Shown here: piece by piece, positions 1 to 7,919 of the stretch
Position numbering within the stretch: the stretch's first letter is position 1
Layout: every line of letters begins with the position of its first letter
Assembly: GCA_017456765.1 (NCBI GenBank)
Contig: JAFTIR010000025.1
Location: forward strand, 1 to 64,000
Length of the DNA: 64,000 nucleotides
Direction of reading: 5' to 3'
Origin: Clostridia bacterium
GTDB lineage: Bacteria > Bacillota > Clostridia > Oscillospirales > CAG-382
The notes under the pieces: model-generated
Told to the model about the DNA's origin: nothing
Database searches by the model: none
The model's input: the letters and a program-made list of their open reading frames with translations, nothing else
Program-made: the position numbers and the translations under genes

Positions 1-55
1 AACCTGTGACCCTCTGCTTGTAAGGCAGATGCTCTCCCAGCTGAGCTAACCCCCC
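1..55 (-). tRNA. tRNA-Val (UAC), cut by the window start
   Basis: The minus strand reads as a tRNA 5' half: seven-base acceptor strand from position 55, D-arm (GCTCAGCTGGGAGAGC), and an anticodon arm TCTGC-CTTACAA-GCAGA giving anticodon TAC (valine). The T-arm and 3' end lie outside the window. It is the third visible gene of an operon transcribed Phe-Gly-Val. Positions 56-159 between it and tRNA-Gly hold nothing I recognise. Confidence 0.9.
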
Positions 56-159
56 GGGACTCGCACTATGTAAAAAGCTTGATAAAGACTCCTGCCTTCA
101 TCTGCTTTTTACCGGCGTATATTAACGGCATCGGGTGAAACGTCTCTCACCGTCACCGA

Positions 160-235
160 TGGAGCGGATTACGGGGCTCGAACCCGCCACCTCGACCTTG
201 GCAAGGTCGCGCTCTACCAAATGAGCTAAATCCGC
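160..235 (-). tRNA. tRNA-Gly (GCC)
   Basis: Complete 76-base cloverleaf on the minus strand. The acceptor GCGGATT pairs with AATCCGC, the anticodon loop TTGCCAA lies between CGACC and GGTCG, and the T-arm is GCGGGTTCGAGCCCCGT-like. The 3' CCA is encoded (160-162). Its sequence is repeated identically at 10884-10959. Confidence 0.96.
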
Positions 236-238
236 AGG

Positions 239-314
239 TGGTGCCTCCGGTCGGAATTGAACCAACGACACGGGGATTTTCAGTCCCCTGCTCTACCAAC
301 TGAGCTACAGAGGC
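239..314 (-). tRNA. tRNA-Phe (GAA)
   Basis: Complete 76-base tRNA. The acceptor GCCTCTG/CGGAGGC contains a G-T wobble, the anticodon loop is CTGAAAA (GAA, phenylalanine), and the discriminator A is followed by encoded CCA. It is the first gene after the promoter at 345-373 and is only three bases from tRNA-Gly. An identical copy is at 10967-11042. Confidence 0.96.
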
Positions 315-344
315 ATGTGCCGACTCGTTCCGTCAGCGTTTAGT

Positions 345-373
345 ATTATAACACAGCAAAATGCGTTTGTCAA
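345..373 (-). promoter_or_regulatory. Consensus sigma-A promoter of the Phe-Gly-Val tRNA operon
   Basis: On the minus strand, TTGACA (368-373), a 17-base spacer and TATAAT (345-350) form a perfect vegetative promoter about 30 bases upstream of tRNA-Phe, as expected for a stable-RNA operon. The second tRNA operon has a near-identical promoter at 11347-11375 with a very similar spacer. Confidence 0.9.
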
Positions 374-492
374 TACCTATTTTCAATTTTTTCAAAATTT
401 TTTTGTCAGTGCCGAAAATGACGCAAAATCAAGCCTTTTCGAGCATAATTTCTCGGATTTTATCAAGTTTTTCCCCGGAAATTCCACATCAG

Positions 493-520
493 GTGGGGAG
501 TTTTATTATACACTCCCCAC
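493..520 (-). terminator. Stem-loop downstream of the first oxidoreductase, possible terminator
   Basis: GTGGGGAG (493-500) and CTCCCCAC (513-520) form a perfect 8-bp stem with a 12-base A+T loop, 46 bases past the stop codon of the minus-strand oxidoreductase. No clear T-run follows on the minus strand, so terminator function is uncertain. The rest of 374-565 shows no gene. Confidence 0.4.
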
Positions 521-565
521 TATAATTGTAGATTTCGCTCATCTTTGCAACATGTTATTGATTTT

Positions 566-1849
566 TTACCCCTGAAGTGAAAACATATATTCCTTCATAT
601 CAACAACAGTATTTGTGTGCCTTGAAAGCTCTGCGGCAAAGCACATGAGATAGCCCATGCTCGAAATGCTGATGTCGGAAATGGAAATTGACGGATTGTT
701 GTTTGCAACATATTCGTAAAGGTCGGCCATAAGTCCCAGGTCTCCGCCGCCGTGACCTCCTGCTATTGTCTGGTCAAATTCCTCTTCGGGTTTGTAAATA
801 ACGGTTGTCGTTCTTGTTTCAAAGCAGTAGAATTCAAGCGTATTCTTCTCCATATCTGCTCTGAGCTCACCCTTTGTTCCCATGAATGTGGTAACTCTGC
901 CGCCCTTGTTGAACGCCGACATTGTAAGAGTTGCCTGAATATCGTCACCAAAGGTCATATTTACAACCTGATGGTCAACTACATCGTTATCGCACTTATA
1001 TACACATCTGCCGTAGGGGCTTGTTTTGAGAACCTCATCAACCTCCTCGGGTGTGGGGTCAAAGTGTCCTGCAACAACAGCCTTGAAGTGCTGAACCTCG
1101 GCTGTAGGAAGTTTATAGAGTGCAGGTGCGTAGTAATAGCAGGTGTCCTTATGAGGACATCCGTCAAGGCAGCGGCTCGGTGCTCCCTCGGGTGCATTTT
1201 CTTCTCTGAAAAAGCTTCTTGTGCCAAAGGACTGTATCTTTGTACAGCTCTCGACCGCAAACCACTGAAGAAGGTCTGTATCATGGCAGCACTTTGCAAG
1301 AATCATGGGAGCCGATTCGTCCTCGCGTCTCCAGCTTCCTCTTACAAAGCTATGGCTCATATGAACATTTCCTACACCCTCAACATGATTGATGTTCATG
1401 AGCTTTCCGAGCTTTCCATCATCAATGAACTTCTTTATTGCCTTATAGAAGGGTGTGTATCTGAGAACATGGCACACAAGCACCTTTACTCCCTTTTTCA
1501 TTGCCGCATCTGCAATGTCAAAGCACTCCTTGGGGTCGGGAGAAATGGGCTTTTCGAGAAGTATATCGTATCCCTTATCTATTGCCATCATTGCAGGCTC
1601 ATAATGCAATTTATCCTGTGTGCAAATCATGACAATATCCGCAAGCTTCGGCTTTGAAAGAAGCTCTGTGTAGCTTTCATAACAGCCCTCTGCAGGAACA
1701 TTATATTTATTTATAAAATACTCTCTCTTTTCAGGAAGAGGGTCTGCAATTGCAACAAGTCTGAAGTGCTCGGGGTGGTCATCAAGATATTTCATATAAC
1801 AGCTGCCTCTGTCGCCGCAGCCGATAAGTGCAAGTGTAAGTTGTTTCAT
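566..1849 (-). CDS. Gfo/Idh/MocA family oxidoreductase
   Basis: Predicted cytoplasmic NAD(P)-dependent sugar or cyclitol dehydrogenase of 427 residues. The N-terminal Rossmann motif ALIGCGDRG (about 7-15) is followed by the family's nicotinamide-side EKP (99-101) and by CCHDTDLL with the likely catalytic His189 near residues 187-194. A cysteine-containing stretch (CLDGCPHKDTCYYYAP) is typical of the longer members of this family. The ATG at 1849 follows an AAGGAGC ribosome binding site. It is divergent from another Gfo/Idh gene at 2124, so the 274-base gap probably holds divergent promoters. The substrate cannot be read from the sequence; the neighbouring AraC regulator and TIM-barrel epimerase suggest a sugar or inositol-type compound. 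Confidence 0.88.
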   Translation of the reverse strand: MKQLTLALIGCGDRGSCYMKYLDDHPEHFRLVAIADPLPEKREYFINKYNVPAEGCYESYTELLSKPKLADIVMICTQDKLHYEPAMMAIDKGYDILLEKPISPDPKECFDIADAAMKKGVKVLVCHVLRYTPFYKAIKKFIDDGKLGKLMNINHVEGVGNVHMSHSFVRGSWRREDESAPMILAKCCHDTDLLQWFAVESCTKIQSFGTRSFFREENAPEGAPSRCLDGCPHKDTCYYYAPALYKLPTAEVQHFKAVVAGHFDPTPEEVDEVLKTSPYGRCVYKCDNDVVDHQVVNMTFGDDIQATLTMSAFNKGGRVTTFMGTKGELRADMEKNTLEFYCFETRTTTVIYKPEEEFDQTIAGGHGGGDLGLMADLYEYVANNNPSISISDISISSMGYLMCFAAELSRHTNTVVDMKEYMFSLQG

Positions 1850-2027
1850 TTTTCTTTTGCTCCTTTTTGGGCATATTTCGGTTTATTTTAGCACACTTTT
1901 ACGTGATTGTCAATTATATAACGAAATTTATTATGTTTTTATGGAGAGGACGCAAAAATAAGACAACAAACCAAGCAAATATCAACCATCGGTACACCCT
2001 ATTTATAAAAAATTCACCATATTGATG

Positions 2028-2056
2028 TTTACTTTAATGTAATTTTACTATATAAT
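2028..2056 (+). promoter_or_regulatory. Likely promoter of the 2124 oxidoreductase
   Basis: TTTACT (2028-2033), a 17-base spacer and a perfect TATAAT (2051-2056) lie about 68 bases upstream of the ATG in a very A+T-rich gap. The -35 box matches four of six consensus positions. Confidence 0.45.
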
Positions 2057-2123
2057 ATATATAATTTCAGAAAGTCATATTAAAAATCATGGCTTTCGGG
2101 TAAACTTCAAGGGGTAAACAACT

Positions 2124-3119
2124 ATGATTAAAATCGGACTTGTGGGCTTTGGCTTTATGGGCAGTATGCACGCTGTCTGCTACAAGGAAATACCCGGCAC
2201 AAAAATTGTGGCTGTCGCAGGACTTAAAAATGAAAGCGACAGAGAGGTGATAGGAGAAGACGTAACGGTTTATGAAACCGGTATGGAGCTTATAGAAAAC
2301 GCCGATGTTGACGTTATTGACATCTGTCTTCCCACTTTTCTTCACACATCCCACGCCGTTGCAGCAATGAAAAAGGGAAGAAAGGTGTTTCTTGAAAAGC
2401 CGGCGTGTCTTACAAAAGAGGAATGCGAGCTTCTTCTTAAAACCCAGCAAGAAACGGGTGCTACCGTTCAGGTGGGACACTTAATAAGATTCTGGGACGA
2501 GTATAAATACATAAAGGAAGTATACGACGAAAGAAAGTACGGAGAAATTGTTTCCGCCACCTTCAGACGCAGAAGTGCACATCCTGCCTGGACTTTTAAC
2601 AACTGGCTGCACGACCCTGCAAAGAGCGGAACCGTTGTTCACGATATGCACATTCACGATGCCGACTTTGTGCGCTATCTTCTCGGTGAGCCCGACAAAT
2701 TTACGGCAAGCGCCGCAAGAGATGAGCACGGTCTCATTTCCCATTTCTTCTCAACATTTTACTACAAAAACGCACGCATTTCATTTGAAGCCTGCTGGGA
2801 CTTCCCCGAAGACTTTGCCTTTGACGCTTCCTTCTGCGTAAAATTTGAAAAGGCAACCATCATTTTTGAAGCAGACAAATTTAAGATTTATTACGAGGGC
2901 GGCGGATGCGAGGATATTGTTCTTGAAAACACGTTTAAAGCCAAAACCGACCTTGGCGGAAACATTTCCAGCCTTGGCGGATATTACAACGAAATTAAAT
3001 ACTTTATAGACAAAATTTCAAACGGAGAAGAACCCGTTGTTGCTCCCCTTTCCGAGGGTGTAAAATCGGTACTGCTTATGCTTGATGAAATAGAAAGCGT
3101 CGGCGGAGCTAAAATCTGA
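2124..3119 (+). CDS. Gfo/Idh/MocA family oxidoreductase
   Basis: A 331-residue NAD(P)-dependent dehydrogenase with Rossmann motif GLVGFGFMG (about 5-13), EKP at 91-93 and the motif HIHDADF near 176-182, which carries the expected catalytic Asp/His region. It is clearly paralogous to the product at 5030: the two proteins have the same length, share FMGxMHAxCYK near the start, and end in PLSEGVKS...SVGGAKI. It stands alone on the plus strand and ends in a strong bidirectional terminator (3135-3162) shared with the convergent AraC gene. The substrate is unknown; a role beside the 4185-6025 epimerase-dehydrogenase pair is inferred from paralogy and distance. Confidence 0.88.
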   Translation: MIKIGLVGFGFMGSMHAVCYKEIPGTKIVAVAGLKNESDREVIGEDVTVYETGMELIENADVDVIDICLPTFLHTSHAVAAMKKGRKVFLEKPACLTKEECELLLKTQQETGATVQVGHLIRFWDEYKYIKEVYDERKYGEIVSATFRRRSAHPAWTFNNWLHDPAKSGTVVHDMHIHDADFVRYLLGEPDKFTASAARDEHGLISHFFSTFYYKNARISFEACWDFPEDFAFDASFCVKFEKATIIFEADKFKIYYEGGGCEDIVLENTFKAKTDLGGNISSLGGYYNEIKYFIDKISNGEEPVVAPLSEGVKSVLLMLDEIESVGGAKI

Positions 3120-3134
3120 GAGTAAACTATACTG

Positions 3135-3162
3135 AAAAAACCTGCGAATACGCAGGTTTTTT
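3135..3162. terminator. Bidirectional intrinsic terminator
   Basis: AAAAAACCTGCG, a four-base loop and CGCAGGTTTTTT form a 12-bp stem with an A-run and a T-run, between the convergent oxidoreductase (ends 3119) and AraC gene (ends 3170). It should work on both strands. Confidence 0.9.
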
Positions 3163-3169
3163 CTTATTT

Positions 3170-4042
3170 CTACACATTTGTTACAGAAGTCTTATATTCA
3201 CTCGGCGACATATTGGTAAGGCGTTTGAAAACAGTTGAAAAATAGTGGGGGTTGTCAAACGCAAGCATTTCGGAAATCTGTGTAAAATTGTGTCCGTCAT
3301 CACGAATGAGCTTTTTCGCCTCGTGTATCTTCTTTTTAAGAATGTATTCAAGCGGAGAATATCCCGTTGCCGATTTGAACACCTTGGAAATATACGCCCT
3401 TGAATAACTGAGCCTCTGGCAAATTTCATCAACAGAAATTTTCTTATATATGTTTTCGTCAATTATGTTCATAATCTCTGAAACAAGATGATTTTCCATG
3501 CTTTCTTTTGACGGAAAAATCTGCATTTTTCTGTTATCGGTTTCATTTCTTATAAGCAGAATCAAAAACTGCTCAAGGTGAGTGCGTATCATCTGCTGTC
3601 CGCCTATGGGAGCATCTTCTTTTAACTTCAGCTCTGTGTCTTCGGGTGACATGGGATAGTAGGTTTCAAAGAATTCCTGCGTCATCTCGCTTATGTTTCG
3701 TCTCAGCTTTGACGGTACTGTCACCTGTCTGTCCTTGAAAAAGTTTATAGCCTTTGACGCACACACAAAGGTAATTACAAAAACGTTTGACGACTCGTTA
3801 TAAGACCTTATTGAGTGAAACTCGTTCGGCTCGTGAAAAATCACATTTCCCTGCCTTAAATGATACACCTTTTCGTCGGCGTATATTTCAACCTCTCCCG
3901 AGTCAACATACACCATTTCCCAGAAATCGTGCTTCTCTCCCTCAAAGTTGAATGCCTTGTCGAATTCAAAATAGTGAATTGTAACGATTTTGCTGATGAA
4001 AACGGCATTTGCGAGCTTATGCTTTATGTATTGTAATCCCAT
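3170..4042 (-). CDS. AraC family transcriptional regulator with cupin sensor
   Basis: A 290-residue regulator. The N-terminal half looks like an AraC-type cupin, including the stretch YADEKVYHLRQGNVIFHEPN with its G-N-V-hydrophobic-F-x-P pattern. The C-terminal ~95 residues form two helix-turn-helix motifs: ISVDEICQRLSYSRAYISKV, then a second ending in FDNPHYFSTVFKRLTNMSPS. The chosen ATG at 4042 has AAGGTGG five bases upstream; the more upstream ATG at 4072 has no ribosome binding site. It is divergent from the epimerase-dehydrogenase operon starting at 4185 and probably regulates it in response to a sugar. The effector is unknown. Confidence 0.9.
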   Translation of the reverse strand: MGLQYIKHKLANAVFISKIVTIHYFEFDKAFNFEGEKHDFWEMVYVDSGEVEIYADEKVYHLRQGNVIFHEPNEFHSIRSYNESSNVFVITFVCASKAINFFKDRQVTVPSKLRRNISEMTQEFFETYYPMSPEDTELKLKEDAPIGGQQMIRTHLEQFLILLIRNETDNRKMQIFPSKESMENHLVSEIMNIIDENIYKKISVDEICQRLSYSRAYISKVFKSATGYSPLEYILKKKIHEAKKLIRDDGHNFTQISEMLAFDNPHYFSTVFKRLTNMSPSEYKTSVTNV

Positions 4043-4184
4043 AACAACCACCTTGTTTACAAATTTATACATTTAGATTAAAAAAATATATTAACTTTCG
4101 ACCAAATTTATTGTATCATATAATTAGACAAAACGCAAGACACATTTATTTTTTAAAAAATAACACTTACAGGAGGTTTTGAAA

Positions 4185-5027
4185 ATGAAAAAAGGTATAA
4201 GCATCTGGTCATTTGCAAACGGCACTTTAAAGGAAAAAATGCTTCTCGCAAAAAAGGCAGGCTTTGACGGCATTGAGCTGTCCCTCGACGAGGTGGGAGA
4301 GGTTTCCCTCGAATCCACAGAAGAAGGGCTTCTTGAAATCAAGGCATATGCAAAGGAAATCGGCATTGTACTTTACAGCGTTGCAAGCGGACTTTACTGG
4401 ACCTACAACTACACCAGCGCAAATGAAGAAAACCGCGAAAAGGCAAAGGCAATCACAAGAAAGCAGCTTGAAGTGGCAAGCATTCTCGGCTGTGACACAA
4501 TTCTTGTTGTTCCGGGTGCGGTTGAGGTAGCATTTGACCCCGGCGAAGTTGTTGAATACGATGTTGCATACGAAAGAGCAAAGGCGGCACTCAAGGAGCT
4601 TGCGCCCTATGCGGAAAAACTGAAAGTTGCAATCGGCGTTGAAAACGTATGGAACGAGTTTCTTCTCTCTCCCCTTGAAATGGCAAGATTCATTGACGAA
4701 ATCGGAAGCGATTATGTCGGTTCATACTTTGATGTTGGAAACGTTATGTTCTCAGGCTTCCCCGAACACTGGATAAAGATTTTAGGCAAGAGAATAAAGA
4801 AGGTTCACTTCAAGGATTACAGAAGAGCTGTCGGCAACGCAGGCACTGCAGGCATGGTTGACCTTTTAGCAGGCGACGTAAACTATCCCGCAGTTATGGA
4901 AGCGTTTAAGAAAGTCGGCTATGATGACTGGGCAACAGCAGAAATGCTTCCGCCTTACAGACATTATCCCGAAACAATTATTTACAACACATCAAACGCA
5001 ATGGATAAAATTTTAGGGAGGAAATAA
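4185..5027 (+). CDS. Sugar phosphate isomerase/epimerase-like TIM-barrel protein
   Basis: A 280-residue protein of the xylose-isomerase-like TIM-barrel superfamily (AP-endonuclease-2 fold). The four expected metal ligands are visible: Glu153 (GVENVWNEF), Asp183 (YFDVGNV), His208 (KKVHFKDYR) and Glu253 (TAEMLPP). It probably isomerises or epimerises a keto-sugar or inosose in the cytoplasm. The ATG at 4185 is preceded by AGGAGG with eight bases spacing; an in-frame TTG at 4179 is less likely. The stop is two bases from the start of the next dehydrogenase, so the pair is translationally coupled and presumably acts on consecutive intermediates under the divergent AraC regulator. Confidence 0.85.
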   Translation: MKKGISIWSFANGTLKEKMLLAKKAGFDGIELSLDEVGEVSLESTEEGLLEIKAYAKEIGIVLYSVASGLYWTYNYTSANEENREKAKAITRKQLEVASILGCDTILVVPGAVEVAFDPGEVVEYDVAYERAKAALKELAPYAEKLKVAIGVENVWNEFLLSPLEMARFIDEIGSDYVGSYFDVGNVMFSGFPEHWIKILGKRIKKVHFKDYRRAVGNAGTAGMVDLLAGDVNYPAVMEAFKKVGYDDWATAEMLPPYRHYPETIIYNTSNAMDKILGRK

Positions 5028-5029
5028 AA

Positions 5030-6025
5030 ATGATTAAGGTTGGACTTATTGGCTGCGGATTTATGGGCGGCATGCACGCGGCTTGTTACAAGCAGATAAA
5101 GAATGCAAAGCTCGTGGCTGTTGCAGATGTAAGAGAAGAAAAGGCTCTTGCTGTTGCAGGCGAAGATACAAAGGTATATGCAACAGGTATGGAGCTTATT
5201 GAAAATGCTGACGTTGATGTGGTTGACATCTGTCTTCCTACATATCTTCACACAGCTCACGCAGTTGCGGCAATGAAGAAGGGCAAGAAGGTATTCCTTG
5301 AAAAGCCCGCGTGTCTTACAAAGGAAGAAGGCAAGCTTCTTCTTGATGTTCAGAAGGAAACAGGCGCGATTGTTCAGGTAGGTCAGGTTCTGAGATTCAT
5401 GGACGAATACCTTTACCTCAAGAAGCTCAATGACACAAAAGAATACGGAAAGCTTATAAGCGCAACCCTTGCGCGTAAAAGTCCGCTTCCCGGATGGGCA
5501 TGGGAGGGTTGGCTCCACGACACGGCAAAGAGCGGCTCTGTTGCACACGATATGCACATCCATGATGTTGACTTTGTGCGTTTTCTTCTGGGCGAGCCTG
5601 ACAGCTTCAAGACAACAGTTGCAAGAGACAAGGACGGAGTGCTTTCCCACATCTTTACCTCTTTTGTATACGGAAGCACCTGTGTAAACACAGAGGCAAC
5701 ATGGGATTTACCTGCTGATTTCCCCTTCAGCCCCTCATTCCTGTTAAAGTTTGAAAAGGCTACAATCGTTAACGACGCACAGGGTCTTCGCAAGTACCTC
5801 TCTGACGGCGGATGCGAAGAAATCAAGCTCGAGCCTGCCTTCAAGGGAGAAAACGACATCGGAGGAAACATTTCCGACCTTGGCGGCTACTACGTTGAGC
5901 TTAAGTATTTTATTGACAAGCTCGATGCAGGAGAAACACCTGACGTTGCTCCCCTCTCGGAGGGCGTAAAGTCTGCAAACCTTGTTCTTGATGAAGTTGC
6001 AAGCGTTGGTGGGGCGAAAATCTAA
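5030..6025 (+). CDS. Gfo/Idh/MocA family oxidoreductase, paralogue of 2124-3119
   Basis: A 331-residue NAD(P)-dependent dehydrogenase. It has Rossmann GLIGCGFMG near residue 5, EKP at 91-93, and HIHDVDF near 176-182. It closely resembles the 2124 product throughout, including the C-terminus (PLSEGVKS...SVGGAKI), so the two arose by duplication. A strong GGGAGG ribosome binding site lies within the end of the upstream epimerase gene. It is followed by an intrinsic terminator at 6045-6073. With the epimerase it forms a two-gene operon for an unidentified sugar or cyclitol. Confidence 0.88.
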   Translation: MIKVGLIGCGFMGGMHAACYKQIKNAKLVAVADVREEKALAVAGEDTKVYATGMELIENADVDVVDICLPTYLHTAHAVAAMKKGKKVFLEKPACLTKEEGKLLLDVQKETGAIVQVGQVLRFMDEYLYLKKLNDTKEYGKLISATLARKSPLPGWAWEGWLHDTAKSGSVAHDMHIHDVDFVRFLLGEPDSFKTTVARDKDGVLSHIFTSFVYGSTCVNTEATWDLPADFPFSPSFLLKFEKATIVNDAQGLRKYLSDGGCEEIKLEPAFKGENDIGGNISDLGGYYVELKYFIDKLDAGETPDVAPLSEGVKSANLVLDEVASVGGAKI

Positions 6026-6044
6026 AATTTCAATTGCATATAAT

Positions 6045-6073
6045 AAATACCACCCGCAAAACGGGTGGTATTT
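6045..6073 (+). terminator. Intrinsic terminator of the epimerase-dehydrogenase operon
   Basis: AAATACCACCCG, a five-base loop CAAAA, and CGGGTGGTATTT followed by CCTTCTT lie 20 bases after the stop codon. The 12-bp stem is perfect. Confidence 0.85.
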
Positions 6074-6080
6074 CCTTCTT

Positions 6081-6211
6081 AGGCTCCCTTGTGCAAAGGG
6101 AGCTGTCAGCCTTGTGCTGACTGAGGGATTGTTTTTCTTTTATGCTTTTTACAATCCCTCCGAGTTTTGCCTACAGGCAAAACCCACCTCCCTTTACACA
6201 AGGGAGGCTTT
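6081..6211. mobile_element. MITE-like element with terminal inverted repeats
   Basis: About 131 bases. It begins AGGCTCCCTTGTGCAAAGGG and ends with the near reverse complement (CCCTTTACACAAGGGAGGCT). Internal inverted repeats include GCTGTCAGC...GCTGAC and GAGGGATTG...CAATCCCTC. There is no coding capacity. From memory, elements with these ends are common in intergenic regions of gut Clostridia and are presumably moved by a transposase in trans. It lies in the 6026-6385 gap between convergent genes, directly after the terminator at 6073. The remainder (6212-6318) shows no other feature. Confidence 0.75.
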
Positions 6212-6318
6212 TCCACATAAATCCCGACTCTCTAACTCAAAAATTTAATGTGTTTTCTATTCATCGGTTAATCTCTATTGAACCACGCGACAATCGCGTG
6301 GATTTATTTTTGCAACAC

Positions 6319-6356
6319 AAAAGAGTATAGATAATTAAATCTGTACTCTTTTTTAT
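6319..6356 (-). terminator. Terminator of the repeat lipoprotein gene
   Basis: AAAAGAGTATAGAT (6319-6332) pairs with ATCTGTACTCTTTT (6339-6352) with one G-T wobble, with an A/T-run on each side. The sequence is nearly the same as the hairpin at 7901-7931, so the two hairpins bracket the lipoprotein and the ribbon-helix-helix gene in direct orientation. Confidence 0.7.
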
Positions 6357-6385
6357 ATTTCAATCAAATTATTTCTTTGTCGCTG

Positions 6386-7588
6386 TCATCTGAATAATTC
6401 AAAAAATTTTTCGGGTAATTTTACAGGAATATATACCAATCTATATTCACATTCGTAAGTTTCGGTATTGCCATCGGAATCATTTTTTACTACCTTTATC
6501 ATATTTCCGTTTGCATCATAGATGCAGTCGCGAGTTTCGGTATCGCCGTCGAAATCAGTAAATACTTTCCTTATCAAATTTCCGCTTGCGTCATAGGTGT
6601 AGTCTTCAGTTCGGGTATAGCCATCGGAATAAGCATATACATACTTTATCATGTTTCCGTTTGCGTTGTATTCCCAAGTTTCTGTATAGCCGTCATAAGT
6701 TTCTACTCTTTTTATCGGATTTCCATTTGTATCATAGCTGTAGTCGGAAGTATAGGTAAAGCCGTTGGAATTGGTTTGTATCCTCTTTATTGCGTTTCCG
6801 TTTGCATCATGGCTGTAGTCGTAAGTATAGGTGTCGCCGTCGGAATCAGTATGTACTTCCTTTATCATGTTTCCATTTGCGTCATAGTTGTAATCGTAAG
6901 TATAGGTATCACCGTCGGAATCTGTACGTACTTCCTTTATCTTGTTTCCGTTTGCGTCATAGATGCAATCGTAAGTAGTGGTAATGCTGTAGGGATCAGT
7001 ACATACTTCCTTTATCTTGTTTCCGTTTGCGTCATAGCTGTAATCGTGAGTAGTGGTATTGCCTTGGAAATCAGTATCTACTATCCTTATCAAATTTCCG
7101 TTTGCATCATAGGTGTAAGTTTTGTTTGTTGGGGTTGTTTTCGTAAAGTTTTGAAAATCGTCAGACCATGTGTAACTAGCGGTTGCCGTTGTTTCTCCTC
7201 CAGTGTTGATTGATGTTTGCTGGACAGGTAAACCCTTTTCGTCAAAAGTAATTTTTGAAGTGCTGTAAGGACCGGTTTCTTTTTCAACTATATAGTAAAA
7301 AAACTCAAGCTGTTCTTTTGCCCTTTCGTCATCACCAAGCTCCTCTAAAAGTTTCTTGGCAGAAGAATAGTCCTTTGCTTCTATCAATTCAAGTGCTTTT
7401 TCGTATTTTTCATCATCTTCCATATCTTCAGTGTTAACAACACTTGCCTTTTCATCTTCTGCATCAACAACACTTTTTTCTTCTTTTTCTTCAATTTCTT
7501 CATTTTCTTCGGTATAATCCGAGACCACACACGAAACAAGGCTCAATGCGAGAATAAATATGAGAAGCGTGCTAAAAAATTTTTTCAT
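6386..7588 (-). CDS. Lipoprotein with nine 25-residue YD-like repeats
   Basis: A 400-residue predicted surface lipoprotein. The signal peptide ends in the lipobox LSLVSC, with Cys20 as the lipidated residue. Residues 25-60 are very acidic, 60-100 form an alpha-helical, TPR-like stretch (KALELIEAKDYSSAKKLLEE), and 160-383 hold nine copies of a repeat of form YDANGNxIKxVxTDSDGDTx. The repeats resemble the YD repeats of RHS/teneurin proteins, which form beta-rich shells, but there is no RHS core or C-terminal toxin: the protein ends about 20 residues after the last repeat. Its role is unknown; binding or adhesion is a guess. The ATG has a GGAGGAAG ribosome binding site. A frameshifted copy of its 5' end lies at 10537-10648. 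Confidence 0.8.
   Translation of the reverse strand: MKKFFSTLLIFILALSLVSCVVSDYTEENEEIEEKEEKSVVDAEDEKASVVNTEDMEDDEKYEKALELIEAKDYSSAKKLLEELGDDERAKEQLEFFYYIVEKETGPYSTSKITFDEKGLPVQQTSINTGGETTATASYTWSDDFQNFTKTTPTNKTYTYDANGNLIRIVDTDFQGNTTTHDYSYDANGNKIKEVCTDPYSITTTYDCIYDANGNKIKEVRTDSDGDTYTYDYNYDANGNMIKEVHTDSDGDTYTYDYSHDANGNAIKRIQTNSNGFTYTSDYSYDTNGNPIKRVETYDGYTETWEYNANGNMIKYVYAYSDGYTRTEDYTYDASGNLIRKVFTDFDGDTETRDCIYDANGNMIKVVKNDSDGNTETYECEYRLVYIPVKLPEKFFELFR
6440..7111 (-). repeat. Nine tandem 75-bp coding repeats
   Basis: Direct repeats of about 75 bases (one of 66) encode the YDANGN-initiated units of the lipoprotein. Units three and four are almost identical, suggesting recent expansion or homogenisation. 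The repeats are contiguous, without spacers, so this is not a CRISPR array. Confidence 0.9.
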
Positions 7589-7655
7589 TTTTTCTTCCTC
7601 CGAGAATTTTTATGTTTTGATTATAGCACATACAATTCAAAATTGCAACTACTTT

Positions 7656-7684
7656 TTGACTATATTTTTGCCTGTAGTTTTAAT
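7656..7684 (+). promoter_or_regulatory. Likely promoter of the ribbon-helix-helix gene
   Basis: TTGACT (7656-7661), a 17-base spacer and TTTAAT (7679-7684), each matching five of six consensus bases, lie 43 bases upstream of the ATG. The lipoprotein gene starts 67 bases away in the opposite direction, so a protein bound here could control both. Confidence 0.45.
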
Positions 7685-7727
7685 TGTAAATATCGGTTAC
7701 AATTTAATTACAAGGAGGCGAACTATT

Positions 7728-7919
7728 ATGGATTTCATAATAAAAAAACCTACAAGCTCTAATCGAACCATAAGAATGCCCGATTCGCTTATAGATACAC
7801 TCGGCAAAATCGCAACCGAACAAGGTATATCTTTTAACCAACTCGTTGTTCAGTGCTGTGAATTTGCACTTGAACACCTTAAATCAAACGATGAAACACA
7901 AAAGAGTACAGACAAATAA
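7728..7919 (+). CDS. Small ribbon-helix-helix (Arc/CopG-like) protein
   Basis: A 63-residue protein with the ribbon-helix-helix pattern: a beta strand SNRTIRMPDSLIDTLGKIAT followed by EQGISFNQLVVQCCEFALEH. Such proteins bind DNA as dimers, as metJ/Arc repressors or as HicB/RelB-type antitoxins. The ATG at 7728 has a strong AAGGAGG seven to ten bases upstream; the reading frame is open further 5' but without a start signal. It is divergent from the repeat lipoprotein and may regulate it. No toxin gene is adjacent. The stop codon lies in the loop of the terminator hairpin at 7901-7931. Confidence 0.8.
   Translation: MDFIIKKPTSSNRTIRMPDSLIDTLGKIATEQGISFNQLVVQCCEFALEHLKSNDETQKSTDK

Noticed and set aside
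315..575. Small 86-codon plus-strand frame after tRNA-Phe
   Set aside because: It covers the tRNA promoter and a hairpin, lacks a ribosome binding site, and is low-complexity.
752..1657. Long plus-strand open frame opposite the first oxidoreductase
   Set aside because: It is antisense to a clear Gfo/Idh gene, has no start signal, and its sequence shows no domain pattern.
2067..2744. Minus-strand frames opposite the 2124 oxidoreductase
   Set aside because: They mirror the coding frame; the same kind of shadow appears opposite the paralogue at 5030.
6440..7111. CRISPR-like repetitive block
   Set aside because: Repeats are contiguous 75-base coding units without spacers, in frame with a lipoprotein.
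7728..7919. Toxin-antitoxin module
   Set aside because: The RHH protein looks antitoxin-like, but no toxin-sized gene follows and the divergent neighbour is a secreted lipoprotein.
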